A stretch of DNA of 64,000 nt from contig JAHGAU010000012.1 of assembly GCA_019925105.1 (NCBI GenBank), forward strand, positions 62,001 through 126,000, read 5' to 3'. The position numbers and the translations under genes are program-made. This DNA comes from Niebla homalea (taxonomy: Eukaryota; Ascomycota; Lecanoromycetes; Lecanorales; Ramalinaceae). This document shows positions 24,600 through 36,560 of this stretch, one piece after another; position 1 is the stretch's first letter, and each line of letters starts with the position of its first letter. The notes below the pieces were generated by a model. That model did no database searches. It saw nothing but the letters and a program-made list of their open reading frames with translations, and was not told the origin of the DNA.

Positions 24600-25758
24600 A
24601 AATCTTACCGCAGTAAATAAAGAGTTATAATTTTAATTGAATTTAATAAATCAACAGTTTAATACTATACTTACTTGTCTTCGTAAATCTCGAGATATCT
24701 ACCGAAATAATAATAAAGAATTTACGTCTTAAAATAAAGAATTTATTACCTAGAACGCAGAGCTTATTACTTAAATTAGTAAGCTTAAAAAACAGCTTAA
24801 TAATATTATTAAAAAGGAGACTATATAAGATATTTATAACTTAAACGATGAAAACGTCGTTACCGGTATTAAAGCCTTAATCCCGAAGATTAAAAAATTA
24901 TTTATATTACGTAACCCGCGTACTCTACGTACTCTATAATACTCCCCGTAACCCGGGTTTATCTTTATATAAGGAGTGAACAAGAAATACCCAGACGTAC
25001 CGCTATTCCGCGGTTAAAAGGAGCAATAAAATAACTAAAAATTATACCTTAACTTAAAATTCCGTTAAAATACTATATTCTTTACTTATAAGTCCGATAA
25101 AATAGACTATATCCGCAATTACTATAAAGATAGTATATTCGATTTACTTAAAGCTCAAGCCGATTTACTCTTAAACGACCTATATACCTTACCGGCCCAA
25201 ATAATTGAAGATTTAAATAATATATTTAATATATATAATAAAGTCTTTATATATAATACTTAATTATACTTACCAAACTTCGGTATAAATAAGAAAGGTA
25301 AGAAAGATAAGATATTTAATAAGTTTTATACCCGATTCTTAACTATAATTGCGCCTTTAAGCTACTTTAAGCTTTATAAAATTTCAGCCTTACGCAGGCT
25401 CCTTACTTTAAAGCTCCGTTATCAAATTATAGACGGTTTTACTCCTATATTATATCGTTAATTTATTAGTCGTCTACGTTAATATAATCTTAACGTACGT
25501 TAAGCTAAGAGTATAAGTTCTTAAAGCCGGTCCCGGTTACCTTAATCGACTTAAATATTGCTGGATAACGATCTCGACGAAATTACCAAAGATAAATTTA
25601 AAATCACCTACCCCGATTACTTTAAAGACGAGATTTTACGTCGTAAGCTATACGTTAAATATCTGAAGCCAAGATACTTACTTACCTATACCGGTGCACC
25701 CTGTAAGGGCTCCGCACCACTTTTATATAATAAAGCCAGGAGGGTCCTGGATACTTAA
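24600..25758 (+). pseudogene. Element H gag-like remnant
   Basis: One frame can be followed through scattered RIP stops to the stop at 25756-25758. It shows KYPDVPLFRG, SDKIDYIRNYYKDSIFDLLK, FNKFYTRFLTIIAPL, LRRLLTLKLRYQIIDGFTP and finally LDNDLDEITKDKFKI (25558 on, unbroken to the end). This layout, a proline-rich entry, a helical capsid-like core and an F-x-F-Y-x-R-F motif, is that of fungal LTR-retroelement Gag. No zinc knuckle, protease or RT follows: ~400 bp later comes the purine tract and the LTR. The upstream limit is approximate; the part before ~24850 looks coiled-coil. Confidence 0.6.
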
Positions 25759-26163
25759 AACTAAAGTAATACTTAGAGAGCCCGTCAACAAGTAAGCTTA
25801 CTTTAAGGGCATTTAATTCTTTAATAAAAAACTACAGCAATAACGGTAATAACCACTTACTTTATACTAAGCCCTTTTTCGGCCAAAAAGTACCCGACCC
25901 GGCTATTTATCGGAAAATACGTTAATCGACTTAATTCCTATCGATTTTTTCTCGATTTTTTTACGTCTATATTAACCGTAGACTCGACTTTTTCTCGATT
26001 TTTCTTAACATACGATTTGCTCGGCTCTTACATAAGCCATTATAACACCTTAAGGTAGTCAATACTACCTTATCGTCGTTAAATCTACGGTATCCCTAGC
26101 CCCGGAGATAATTAAATGGAATGATTAGCTTACAGGAGCTCACCGTCGTCGAGGGGGGGATCG

Positions 26164-26337
26164 TGTTATGGTTCCAAGTGGCCTTGCTCCCATGCTCGGC
26201 CTACTTGCCCCATGAGGACTAGCTCCCGGGGGGGGCTTGGCGCACACACCTGCCATGCATACACCACCTGTATCATAGCTACCTTCATAGCTATTATTTA
26301 TTCATTACTAGGACCTACCTACTCCAGTACCCTGACA
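26164..26337 (+). repeat. Composite: middle LTR, shared by H and SLE-3
   Basis: 174 bp. Serves as 3' LTR of H and 5' LTR of SLE-3. It is the most divergent of the three, with an inserted run of eight G near 26228. Confidence 0.8.
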
Positions 26338-27527
26338 TAATAATAGCTATCCTTCTGTATCGCGAGGTTGGTTGTGAGCCTCGCATGCAGTCGTACTTCA
26401 CTAAAACAATACTGTCAGTCAGCCGGCCAGAGCAGCCGGGGTGTGCAGAGTAAAGCGCACACGGTCAGTCAGCAAGCCGTGCAGTAAGCACGCCATCACG
26501 AGCCCATGAGACGTCAGCAGCTGCAGGAACCAAGAGTGGAGACCCCTGCAGGCCGGAGTGGCTAGAACTGGGTGACGGTCAACACTGGTAGTGATCAAGT
26601 CAATAGGACTCAGAACAAGGACAAAGACAAATGACAGTCAAGAGGCCCGAGTGGGTTCTCTCAAGGAAGAACGTTCAACACGACACCGCAGATGGGCCTG
26701 TCGTGAAAATTCCCTTAATCGCCCTGCCTGCAACACAGGGCCCAAATCAACACTTTCAAGGTCGACTTCGCAGATGAGCCGTCGACACCTTAATCATGAC
26801 ACTTACGTGAGCCTGTCATCAACAGTGAGCCTGCTACAATGGCATCAATTTCCCTTCAAATTCTCAGTCAATCAGGTGGATCGATTTTCAACTCTCGTCT
26901 TGCAAATCCCTCGGTGGCCACATCATCACGACATGAGCCCATGAGACGTCAACAGCTGTGGGGCCCTTGGTAGGGTAGCCTGCAGGCCGGAATGGCTAGT
27001 AACTGGATGGGCGGTCAACACTGGTAGTGATACGGGTGAGGGTGAGACACCATAGGTGGAGCAAGAGGTGGAAATCTACATCACATCTACAAGTGCGACG
27101 ATGGTGTCAAGGGTGAGAGCCACTCTTACGGCTTCAGCTCACCTACAAAGGGTGAGAGCCACTCAGCCGGCTCACCTGCGGACACATCGTCAATCGCTTC
27201 AGTTTCAAAACGGCGTCCACGGTGGTAGCCCTACACTAAACCCTTTTTCAACAGAAAGTGTACGACTCGGCTTTACCCCGGAGATCACGCCAATCGACTC
27301 AACTCAGGTCGATTTTTTCACCCCTGCAGAGTCGATTTTTTCACCTTTTTCAGTCAATTTTTCAGGAGCTTTTTTCAACCTGGGTTGCTCGGCCGTCACC
27401 ACTCAACCACCACGCTTGCTCAAGGTGTCAGCTACATACTCGGTAGTTCTTTGAGGCTATACCCAGGTCCGACAAGGGTGGTTTTGGTCTAGGTGGCAGG
27501 AGCTCACCGTCGTGGAGGGGGGGATCG

Positions 27528-27690
27528 TGTCATGGTTCCAGCAGGCCTTGCTCCCAGCCTCGGCCTACTTACCCCATGAGGACTAGCTCCTTGGCACCTA
27601 CACTCATATGATGGGTGCATCCTGTACCATAGACACCCTCATAGCTATTATTCCGTTCATAGCTAGACCTCATACATCAGTTCCCTGACA
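27528..27690 (+). repeat. Composite: right LTR (SLE-3 3' LTR)
   Basis: 163 bp, intact ends TGTCATGG and CCCTGACA, preceded by the purine tract gtggagggggggatcg. Confidence 0.9.
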
Positions 27691-27695
27691 CTTAA

Positions 27696-30600
27696 TCGGA
27701 TTAACGTAAAGACTTAATTGTAATATTAAGGTAAATAATTATAAGGGAAAGGTTTTTATTTAAATCGGGTTAACGTTTAGGGTAAACTAGGGCTAAGTTA
27801 GCCGATTATGGTTTCCTTTTCCCTTTTAAATTAAAGCAATAAGTTCAAAATAAATATAAATATTAAAATAACCGTAATTTAACCACCAGCATTATAGAAC
27901 GCCGAAATTAACTTAAAGTAGCTAGACTCGTATATAAATAGATCAATTAATCAATAATATTTAGTTATTAACTTAACCTCCGGACCGTAATACTTATAAC
28001 GAGTAATAAAGACTTTATATTAAAGGTTAATAGGGATAAATCAGGCATAACGGGCAGAGAAGGATACTTTAATACCTATATACCTTACAGTTAACATAAA
28101 GACCTTACGTTATAAAGTCAGTATAAAGACCTTATTATTATATACTTTACGGTTATATAATGGGTATAGAGTATATAATGGACAAAGTGGTAAAGTGATT
28201 AATATATATATAAATCATCGTTTATCCTGAAGGGATAAACTATTAACTATATACGTATTTTATCCATAGGATAGTATCTTATTACTATATATATACTCGT
28301 AATAGGATCCCCTTAATAATAATAAAAGTATACGTCCCTGCATTTATTTCTATTTTAAGATCGTAATGTTTTAATTAATAATATTCAGTTAATTAATTAA
28401 CGCCTACCCAGTAAAGGGTAAAATAATAAGTACGTTAATTACGTAACGTTTACTTAGCGAAAAGTAATATATATCGATCCATTTAAATAACGTAAAATAC
28501 GGACGTTATTAAGAAAGGATACTATATTAAAGTATTAAAGATATAGATTATTTATAGTTATCGATAAAGTCTTAATAGTATTTTAATTATAAGAATATCC
28601 GTTATATATTATCCTTTAATCCGTAGTTAATTTATTATATTAAGTATTAAGTACTTAATCCTTTGCTTTTTTATATAATCCGTTTATTTAATAAACGTTC
28701 GATTTCGTACTTATTTAAGTCCTTATTATTTTTATACGTAAATACCGGCGGTAAATATATTAACCGAAATCTATTAAAAGGATCCGTATTCGGAACGGGA
28801 TATAATTTTAATTAAGTAATTATAAAAATAAAGTAAATCTTTTAATATTATAATATATATAATCTATATATAAGCCGGCCAACGCGTTTAAAGATTTTAA
28901 ATAGCACGATATATTATTATCCGTACTTCGGATTGCCCTTATTTAAGGGGATAGTATATCCTTTATATAATTAAAGTAATATATAGTCGTTTTTACGTAA
29001 ATATATTAATATATATATATAATTATAATAGTATTTATTTATTATTTATGTAAATACGATTATATTTATGACGGTAATACGGGATATTAAATAAGAACGT
29101 AAAGGTAATATTATATTTATTAAATTTAATACTTTTATTAAGATAAATCCGTATAATACTTTATTCGGTACTTACGTAATTATTAACGATATTAAATTAT
29201 TTAAGATTAATTAAATAATAAATATTATTTATAGCTATTTAAACGGGTTATTTATTATATAGATTATAAAGCGAAGTATAATTTCTATTATTTAATTTAT
29301 TTTTTTACTTATACCGTCCGTTTACGGGTAATATATTATAAAGTATAGTAAATTAATGTTAAAGGGTTTAAAAAGAGACTTTCAAATATCTAATAAGAAC
29401 TTCCTATCCTTATCGGATAATATAATTTTAAATAAACCTTAATTAACGAATTCCAGGTATTTAATTAAGACGTTTATTTAATTAAACGCTTAAAACGTTA
29501 ATCTCCTTAATATAATAATAATACGCTTAGTGAATTTATCCGTAATAAATAACGTAATATCCTATCCTTTAATGCTAATAGGTAATATTATAATAAAGTC
29601 GATTATAAGTATATAAAATAAATGGAAAATAACGTAAATTAATTATAAGCTTCCGTATAATTTATAACGCCTCGTTTAATAGGTTAAATAAACGGGATAA
29701 TACCTAATATATAATTTAAGGTAATAACTTAATCGGTAAATATATTAAGACGTTAAAATAATTTTAAAATATCGTTAATAACCTGGATATATTACTTTAT
29801 ATATAAAGTTAAAGATATCCTTAATTACGGACGTTAGTACGTATAAACGTTATAAGCCGGATAACTTATCCATATAATCAATTAGGTTATCCTTTTATTT
29901 ATTTATTATTCTGAGACGTTTAATTATAGGTTAATCGTTTATCCTTAAAATAAATAATTATTATAAATTATCGTTTTTTAAAATAAGCGATTTTTATATT
30001 AATGTTTACTTTAATAAGACTAGTAATTATTCCGGGATATCGTCCTTTAATATTAAGATAAGTTACTTTAATAATAAGATAAATAATTATTATAGAATAT
30101 CGTCCTATTTTAATAAAATAATTAATTACGATAAAGGTTTTAATAGGATTCGGATTATTCTTATTTCTTTAATTATATATATAAGTAAATTTATGGGAGT
30201 TTTAACTAAATATAGCTTGTTTCCCCGGATAAACGGTAATTTAATACCGTCCTCGGTGGGCAGACTATTATTACGCTTTAATTATTTATTTACCTTTTTC
30301 CAGAACTCGTCCTTTTAATAACCTTTTAGGACCTTTTTAAGGAACGGCGGTAATATCTTAATTATGCTTATTAAGAATAACGTATTAACGTATAGTTTAT
30401 TTAACTTATAGCGGTCGTCCGTATTATTATTATTTAAACTTATAAGCCGGGATAAAGCGTTAAGGAAAATATATTCTTTATTAAGTTTATACCGGATATT
30501 TAATTAAAACTATTAAAGAAAAAATACTTACTTAAATTATATCCCGATATTAAAAATCTATAAAAAAGAATTAATAATAATCGATTAAAAAGTAAATTAA

Positions 30601-30740
30601 TTTATATATATTTAGATAAAAACTATAATCGCCCGGTTAATACTTAAGAGTATAATTTAAATAAACGTTATTTAAGAAACCCTTAATATAACGGTAATTA
30701 ATAAAAATAAAGTAACGGTTACCGTTAATTTATTGGCATT
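27696..30740 (-). mobile_element. Gypsy-C: 3' part of a degraded chromodomain-bearing Ty3/Gypsy element
   Basis: The minus strand carries the end of RNase H, then integrase and chromodomain (see below). A purine tract aaggggatcc then meets a likely 3' LTR start at about 28314 (TATTACGAG, a mutated TG end). The LTR would run left to about 27.7 kb, where the three-LTR composite is inserted. The RT half is not found to the right of 30.74 kb, where a Gypsy-B LTR begins. Edges are approximate. Confidence 0.65.
28440..30600 (-). pseudogene. Gypsy-C RNase H end, integrase and chromodomain
   Basis: Reading the minus strand from 30600: IFLNALSRLISLNNNN (mutated DALSRL end of RNase H, ~30443-30460), then ISIIKILPPFLKKVLKGY. 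Next comes the integrase core with a degraded GYDTLLTVTDKF-like segment and DRDRKFL as IRIGSSY in the shifted reading (29380-29416). Then YHPQTDGSSE-like text near 29330, YLRKNDYILL, FKIFKRVGRLIYRL and PVPNTDPFNR. Last are YEIERLLNKR (28681-28710) and a degraded YLVRWKGYG block, the chromodomain signature of chromoviruses. Stops from RIP occur every 20-40 codons. Confidence 0.7.
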
Positions 30741-30744
30741 TAAT

Positions 30745-30994
30745 ATACGCCTAAGCCCCGGTACGTATACGGGAGGCGTAAATTTAAATATATACTATAA
30801 GTGTTAAAGTGCAAGCCCCTCTGGGGTGGTTGAAAGGCAAAGGGTGTATTGCGTATAACTAAAGATACTAAAGTATAGAAGTATAAAAGTGAAGGGGCCG
30901 AAGGCCCTGATATACCCAGTCGGTAATACTCCTTATGCCGGGCTAACCCCGGTAGGGCCTGTACCTCAGCTATTAATACCCTTAAACCCTAATA
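30745..30994 (-). repeat. Gypsy-B 3' LTR
   Basis: Aligns with 39520-39781 and with the LTR at 7531. Compared with them it lacks one arm of the GC-rich palindrome (only ccgggctaaccccggtaggg remains near 30942). Left limit approximate. Confidence 0.65.
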
Positions 30995-31012
30995 TTACCC
31001 CCCCCCCCTAGG
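30995..31012 (-). promoter_or_regulatory. Gypsy-B polypurine tract
   Basis: A run of about ten G on the minus strand directly upstream of the 3' LTR start, the expected plus-strand DNA priming site. It fixes the orientation of the element. Confidence 0.65.
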
Positions 31013-31070
31013 AAAGGCTCGCTTTCGAACCTATAAGTACGCTGAAAAGAAAAAATTTTAAACTTAAAAC

Positions 31071-31315
31071 CACCCCTCTTACCCATTACTTATGGGCCGG
31101 GTAACTGAAGTGAGGTCTATATACCACCTAGCTTACCCGTCACTGGTTAACCGGGTAAGTGGTATAAGAATATCACCCAGGTTACCCGTTACTGGTTAAC
31201 CGGGTAAGTAATATAAGAATATTACTTAAATTACCCGTCATTAATTAACCGGGTAAGTAATATAAGAATTATAAGGGTAATATCCTAACGGTAGCCGGGT
31301 AATTAATATAAGCAT
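31071..31315. repeat. 49-bp tandem repeat with an inverted repeat in each unit
   Basis: Complete units 31125-31173, 31174-31222 and 31223-31271 are each 49 bp, with decayed units on both sides. Each contains ttacccg, a ~12 nt spacer with ggttaacc in the best units, and cgggtaa, so each can fold as a hairpin. The 49 bp period excludes a coding repeat. Little RIP has occurred here. Confidence 0.8.
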
Positions 31316-31720
31316 ACGGGGGTAGGATCGTGGCGGTGGCCCCTATAATAGGCCCTGAAACGCGATTTCGTCCGGGGGGTTCCGGGGTAGGTATCGTTTT
31401 TTACGATTTACCCCTTTTTTAAAATATTTTTTTAACCTTATTACTTTATATATGAAATTTATGCCAATTAAAAGGCGTATAATTTATATAGGTAAGTAAT
31501 ATTGGTAATAATTATTTTAATAGCTTCAGGGAGCTATAAGGCCGTCTTAAAGGGCTTTTAAGCCCAGTAAAAACGTAATATACGGTTTATAATATTAAGT
31601 TTTAAGCTTAATAAGATTATTATTTAACCTAGATAATTAAGATAACCCTTAAAGGCTATTTTAAATATAACGAGATTAATTGGATTTCCGGGTCGTAATC
31701 CAGGCTTATCCGGGTACTTC

Positions 31721-33399
31721 TGTCAGGGAACTGATATATAAGGTCTAGCTATGAACGGAATAATAGCTATGGTGGTGTCTATGGTACAGGATGCACCCAT
31801 CATATGAGTATAGGTGCCAAGGAGCTAGTCCTTATAGGGTAAGTAAGCCGAGGCTGGGAGCAAGGCCTACTGGAACCATAATACGATCCCCCTTTACGAC
31901 GGTAAGTTCCTGCCACCTAAATTAAAACTACCCTTATCGGACCTGGATATAGCCTTAAAGAACCACCGAGTATGTAATTAATACCTTAAGCATAAGTGGT
32001 AATTAAGTATTAAAGGTTAAGTAACCCGGGTAAAAAAAGCTCCTAAAAAACTAACTGAAAAAGGTAAAAAAAAACGTTACTATAAGGGTGAAAAAATCGA
32101 CCTAAGTTAAGTCAATTGGCGTAATTTCCGGGGTAAAGCTAAGTCGTATATTCCTCGCTTAAAGCGGTTTAGTATTAGGTGTACTAAGTACGTGGCTATT
32201 ACCATAAACGCCGTTATAAAACTAAAGCGATTAATAAGGTGGCCGTAAATAAGCCGGCTGAGTAATTCTTACCCCTTATAGGTAAGCTGAAGCCGTAAAA
32301 GTGGCTCTTACCCTTAATACCGTTATCGCACTTATAAATATATTATCCTTGCTCTTACTTTACCTATAGTATTACCTTTATTAAAATATTACTAGTATTA
32401 ACCGTCCATCCAGTTATTAATTATTCCGGCCTATAAGCTACCCTATTAAGGGCCCCGCAGTTATTAACGTTTTATAGGTCTATAACGTAATAATAATATA
32501 TCCACCGTAAGTTTTATAAAATGAAATCAACCTATTTAATTACCTAAGAAATTAAATATTATTATAATAAGTTCACTATATATTCTTAAAATACGGCTTT
32601 AAGGACTTAATTAACGATAGGCCTATTTACGGTATCGTTTTGAACGTTCTCCTTTATAATTCACCTCTTACTTTACCTTGTTTACCCCGATTTACCACTA
32701 TTAATGTTAATGCCACCCAGTAATTAGCCATTCCGGTCTATAGGAGTTATCACTGTAGCTATTAACGTCTTATAGGCTTATAATATATCGATTTATTAAA
32801 GGATTTATTAAGGTAAAAAAACTATTAACTAAAGAATTGATTTAAACCCTATATTACGGGCAGGGCGATTGAAGGATTTTTAATGACAGGCTTATTTACG
32901 GTATCGTTTTAAACGTTTTTCTCTTAATTTGACTATCCTTGTTTTTATCCTTATCCTTATTCTAAGTTTTATTGATTTAATTATTATTAATATTAACCGT
33001 TACTTAATTCTAGCTACTTCGGTTTATAAAGGTTTCTACTCTTGGTTCCTATAGTTATTAACGTTTTATAAGCTCGTAATAACGTGCTTATTATATGGCT
33101 TATTAATTAATTAATACGTTTCTCCGTAATACCGATTAACTGGCCGGCTAACTAATTAATAATATTATTTTAATAAAGTACGACTATATATAAGGCTTAT
33201 AACCAATTCTATAATATAGAAGGATAGCTATTATTATATTAAGGAACTGATATATAAGGTCTAGCTATAAACGGAATAATAGTTATAATAATATTTATGG
33301 TACAGGATGCACCCATTATATGAGTATAGGTGCCAAAGAGCTAGTCCTCATGGGGTAAGTAGGCCGAGGCTGGGAGCAAGGCCTGCTGGAACCATAACA
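31721..33399 (-). mobile_element. SLE-4: short non-autonomous LTR element nested in Gypsy-B
   Basis: 163 bp LTRs at 31721-31883 and 33237-33399, inverted relative to SLE-1 to 3. The perfect target duplication acttc lies at 31716-31720 and 33400-33404. The purine tract reads gtcgtaaagggggatcg on the minus strand beside the left LTR. The interior is RIP-mutated and 1.35 kb, slightly longer than in the other copies. Confidence 0.9.
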
Positions 33400-36300
33400 A
33401 CTTCTTATAAAAAACTTTAATTAATCCTTAAATATAAAGGAATTTTTTAATATTAATATAATATTAAATATTATCTAGGGGTAAATTTACTTATTTAACT
33501 TTATATTATAGTTTTTACCTTTGGCCGGTACGCCGGGAATTAATAATTTCTTTAAGCTTTTACTTTTTAATACCCTTTTTATTTATAATAATGGGTTTAA
33601 GGGGTAAATTAATTTATCTTAATAAAGGTAATTTCTTTTTAATCGGAATACGGATTAAGTCGTTTATATAGAAAGTAAAGTAAACCCGGAAAATATTTAG
33701 GACGTTTACTTTATAAGAAGAATAATATTATTTAAGGATAATATAAGGACTTAAGCGTTTATAATTTAATTTTTTATTAAGTTAATTAATTATTAAATAT
33801 TTAACGTTTACGTAAACCTTATTATTTATTTTAACCTTTACGTTCCGGTATTAATAGTTAATTTATTTAAACGTATTATTATAAGCTTTATTTAAATTAA
33901 AATATATTATATTAAGGATTTTCTACATAATTTTAATAATATTAATAGCTTTTTTAACTTAAAATTATTTACGGGCGGTAATATATTTAATATTATTAAG
34001 TTTAAATAATATCCTTAGGTAAAAGCCCTTATTAAAGTAAAAAAGTATTAATGTGGTTAATTAATTGAAATTATTATTATCCGTAAATTCCACTATAAAT
34101 AATTATTATATTTAATCGTTTTATAAGTAATTTACGTGAATCCGGAGTTTTTACTTTATTTCTTAATTTATTTTTTTAGTTTAACCGTTACTTTTAACGT
34201 AATAAAGAATTAAAATCCGGGGGTTAATTTTAAATTAATATAATAAAAAGCGTTATAACTTATTAATAAATTACGGGCTATAATTTAAAATAATATTATC
34301 CGGAAAACCGTAATACTTAAATATTTCCTTAATAAAGAATTAAATTATTTCCTTAATAAAGGTTTTTCTTTTTTAACGTAATAAAGAATATAATATCGGT
34401 TTTTAAATAATATATAAATTACGGTAAGGATAACATTTATACCCTTATACTTAAATAATCCGGTAATAAAGTTAACCGAAAAATTAATTAATTTTTATTC
34501 CGGGATTTCTGGTTAATAAAGTAATCTTACGGGCTTTTATTATAAAGTTTTAAACCGAAAATAAATATCGTAATTTAAAATATAACGGTTAATTTCATTT
34601 TATAAAATAAGTTAAAAAAGATACCGGAAATAAGTTTAATTATATAATCTTAATTAAGGTAATTATTAATTAATTTATTATAAGTATATTTTAAGATTTC
34701 CGTAATAAGCAATATTAATATTTATAATGTATTTTTATTAATAAGGATATCGGACCGAACTTTAATACGGATTAAAGGTATACCTTTAAAATTAAATAAT
34801 TTATTTTCCGTAATTGTTTTCTTGAATTTCGTTAAGCCCTTATCGGTATAATTAACTTTATAGACTTACTTATAAAACCCAAGTTTTTCAGGGATTAAAT
34901 AGGCTAATACCGGTGCTTTTTCCCCCTTATTTAAGGTTAAAACTTTAAGGCGCTTGGAGGGTAAAACGGTTTAAAACTAATCTTTAATCTTATTATCGTT
35001 ATTATTTTAAAGTTAATAGCTAAGTATTTAAGTAAAGGCGTTAACCTTATTATTTTATTTACTTAAGTAATAAATAACCTTAAAATTAAACTTAAAAAGG
35101 GTATTAGAATATTTAATTTAACGTTTTATAAGCTTTTAGCTTTTAATAAAGTATTTTAAAATTTAATTATTATTAAAAATATAAAAAGGCTTCTTTATTA
35201 TTTTTAATTTTAATTATTAACTTTTTAAATATTTAATAATAATAAAGAGCTTTTTATTATAAATAATATAATTATATTTAACCGGTAATATATTTTTAAA
35301 TTAATAAGTTATTAAATATAATTCCCCGGCCTTATTATATTAAGAGAGAATACCGCCGGAAATATAATTTAAAGAATCGGTCTTAAAAATTATTTCTTTA
35401 TTAGGATTATAATAGGTTAATACGGGGGTTATAATAAAAACCTCTTTAAGTATCGCGTAAGCCTTTTAATACTTTAAGAATTATATAAATAAAGTTTCCT
35501 TTTTAATAAGCTTTAAAAAAAGTTTTATTATTTTAAAGAATTAAAGAATAAATCTTTAATAAAAGTTATAAAAGTTAATAAATTATTAAAGGGCTTTAAG
35601 GTTAATTAAAACCGGTTAATTTTTAACCTTATTTACCTTTTTAAAATCTACTTTAAGTCCGTTAATAATAAGAATAAACCTTAAAAACTTAATTTATTAT
35701 ATTTTAAATTTATACTTCCGGATATTTATTTATAGGCCGGTATTATAAAAGTACTTAAATATTAAGCGTATATATTAAGTATATTCCTTTTTAATAATAT
35801 TATAAATAATAATATTATTTAAGTAAGCTTAAATAAAAATATTTAAATAATTAAATAAAATTTTATTTATATATTATTAATACGAGGTAAAACTATTAAT
35901 TAAGTTAAAAAATATAATTTTATACTTAAAAGCGCTTAATAAAGTAATAAATGTTGTAAAATTTTTATTCTCCGGGTATATACGGAGCTTATTAAAGGCC
36001 GCGATAATATTTAAACGGATAATTTACTTATAACCGGTAACTTAAGATAATATTTCTTTTTATTAAAAGAATAAGGTATCGATCCCTCTTAATAATAACG
36101 TTAATATTACGGTAATCTACGTATAATCGTAAATTGCCGTTAAACTTAAAGATAAAAAGGATAAAAAATTTATAAAAAGCTTTATTAAACTTAATAAATC
36201 TTTTTTTTAAGTTTTTAATAATATATTCCTTTAATTTTTAAAGCTTTTAATTTAAAAGCGGATAAATATAACTTTAAGGGGGATTCCTTTAAAAATTAAG

Positions 36301-36560
36301 TTAATTTTATAATTATAGTTCCGGTATAAGGGTAACTTATTTATTATTATACAATTAAAAATATCCTTAAAATCGTTATATTCCGTTAAAAGTTTAATTA
36401 TAATCTTATCTATAAGGGTTACTTCCTTTATAAAGTTATCTTTATAAGTTATTATAGCGGAAATATTAATTAAAATATTACTAAAAAAATCTAAATAATT
36501 AATAAAGTCTGTTATTAAAGTATAAAAGGTTTAAATCTTTTTTTCTTTTTAAGTCCTTAT
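33400..36560 (-). pseudogene. Gypsy-B pol remnant: RT, RNase H, integrase, chromodomain
   Basis: RT is marked near 36085-36150 by NGNLRLYVDYRNINVIIK followed by RDRYLI, close to the LR-CVDYR-LN-T-KNRYPLP motif of Gypsy RT. Integrase end near 33720-33830 reads NNKVYVNVKYLIIN then LNKKLNYKRLSPYII, the GDKV-L and KLDYKR-GP motif. A chromodomain remnant (KEIINSRRTG, later VNLPLDNI) extends to the SLE-4 insertion, after which PGTSLDYDPE continues on its other side. Many internal stops fit C-to-T and G-to-A change. It is dead. Confidence 0.7.

Larger units (their letters stand above)
24017..27690 (+). mobile_element. Three-LTR composite: gag-bearing element H joined to SLE-3
   Basis: LTRs of one family lie at 24017-24179, 26164-26337 and 27528-27690, all in plus orientation. 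The left interval (24180-26163) has a gag-like remnant; the right interval (26338-27527) is the non-coding SLE interior. Both intervals end in a purine tract with ggggggatcg before an LTR, and their last ~350 bp are related. The only target duplication, cttaa, flanks the whole composite (24012-24016 and 27691-27695). So one integration event carries two interiors sharing the middle LTR, most simply from LTR-LTR recombination. Confidence 0.85.
26164..27690 (+). mobile_element. SLE-3: nearly unmutated copy of the short LTR element
   Basis: LTRs at 26164-26337 (174 bp, with a divergent G-run segment) and 27528-27690 (163 bp). The interior has normal composition and serves as the un-RIPped reference: ggtcaacactggtagtgat here is ggttaatattaataataat in SLE-1 and SLE-2. 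It contains a ~100 bp block repeated with a 430 bp period (from 26494 and from 26924) and a tandem pair of gggtgagagccactc (27110-27170). The frames inside are not conserved as protein in the other copies, so I regard it as non-coding. Confidence 0.85.

Noticed and set aside
27056..27454. 132-codon frame inside SLE-3
   Set aside because: Starts at GTG and lies in the non-coding interior of a repeat; the other copies do not preserve it as protein.
31071..31315. Regular repeats considered as a CRISPR array
   Set aside because: Units are directly adjacent with no unique spacers, and the context is a fungal retroelement.
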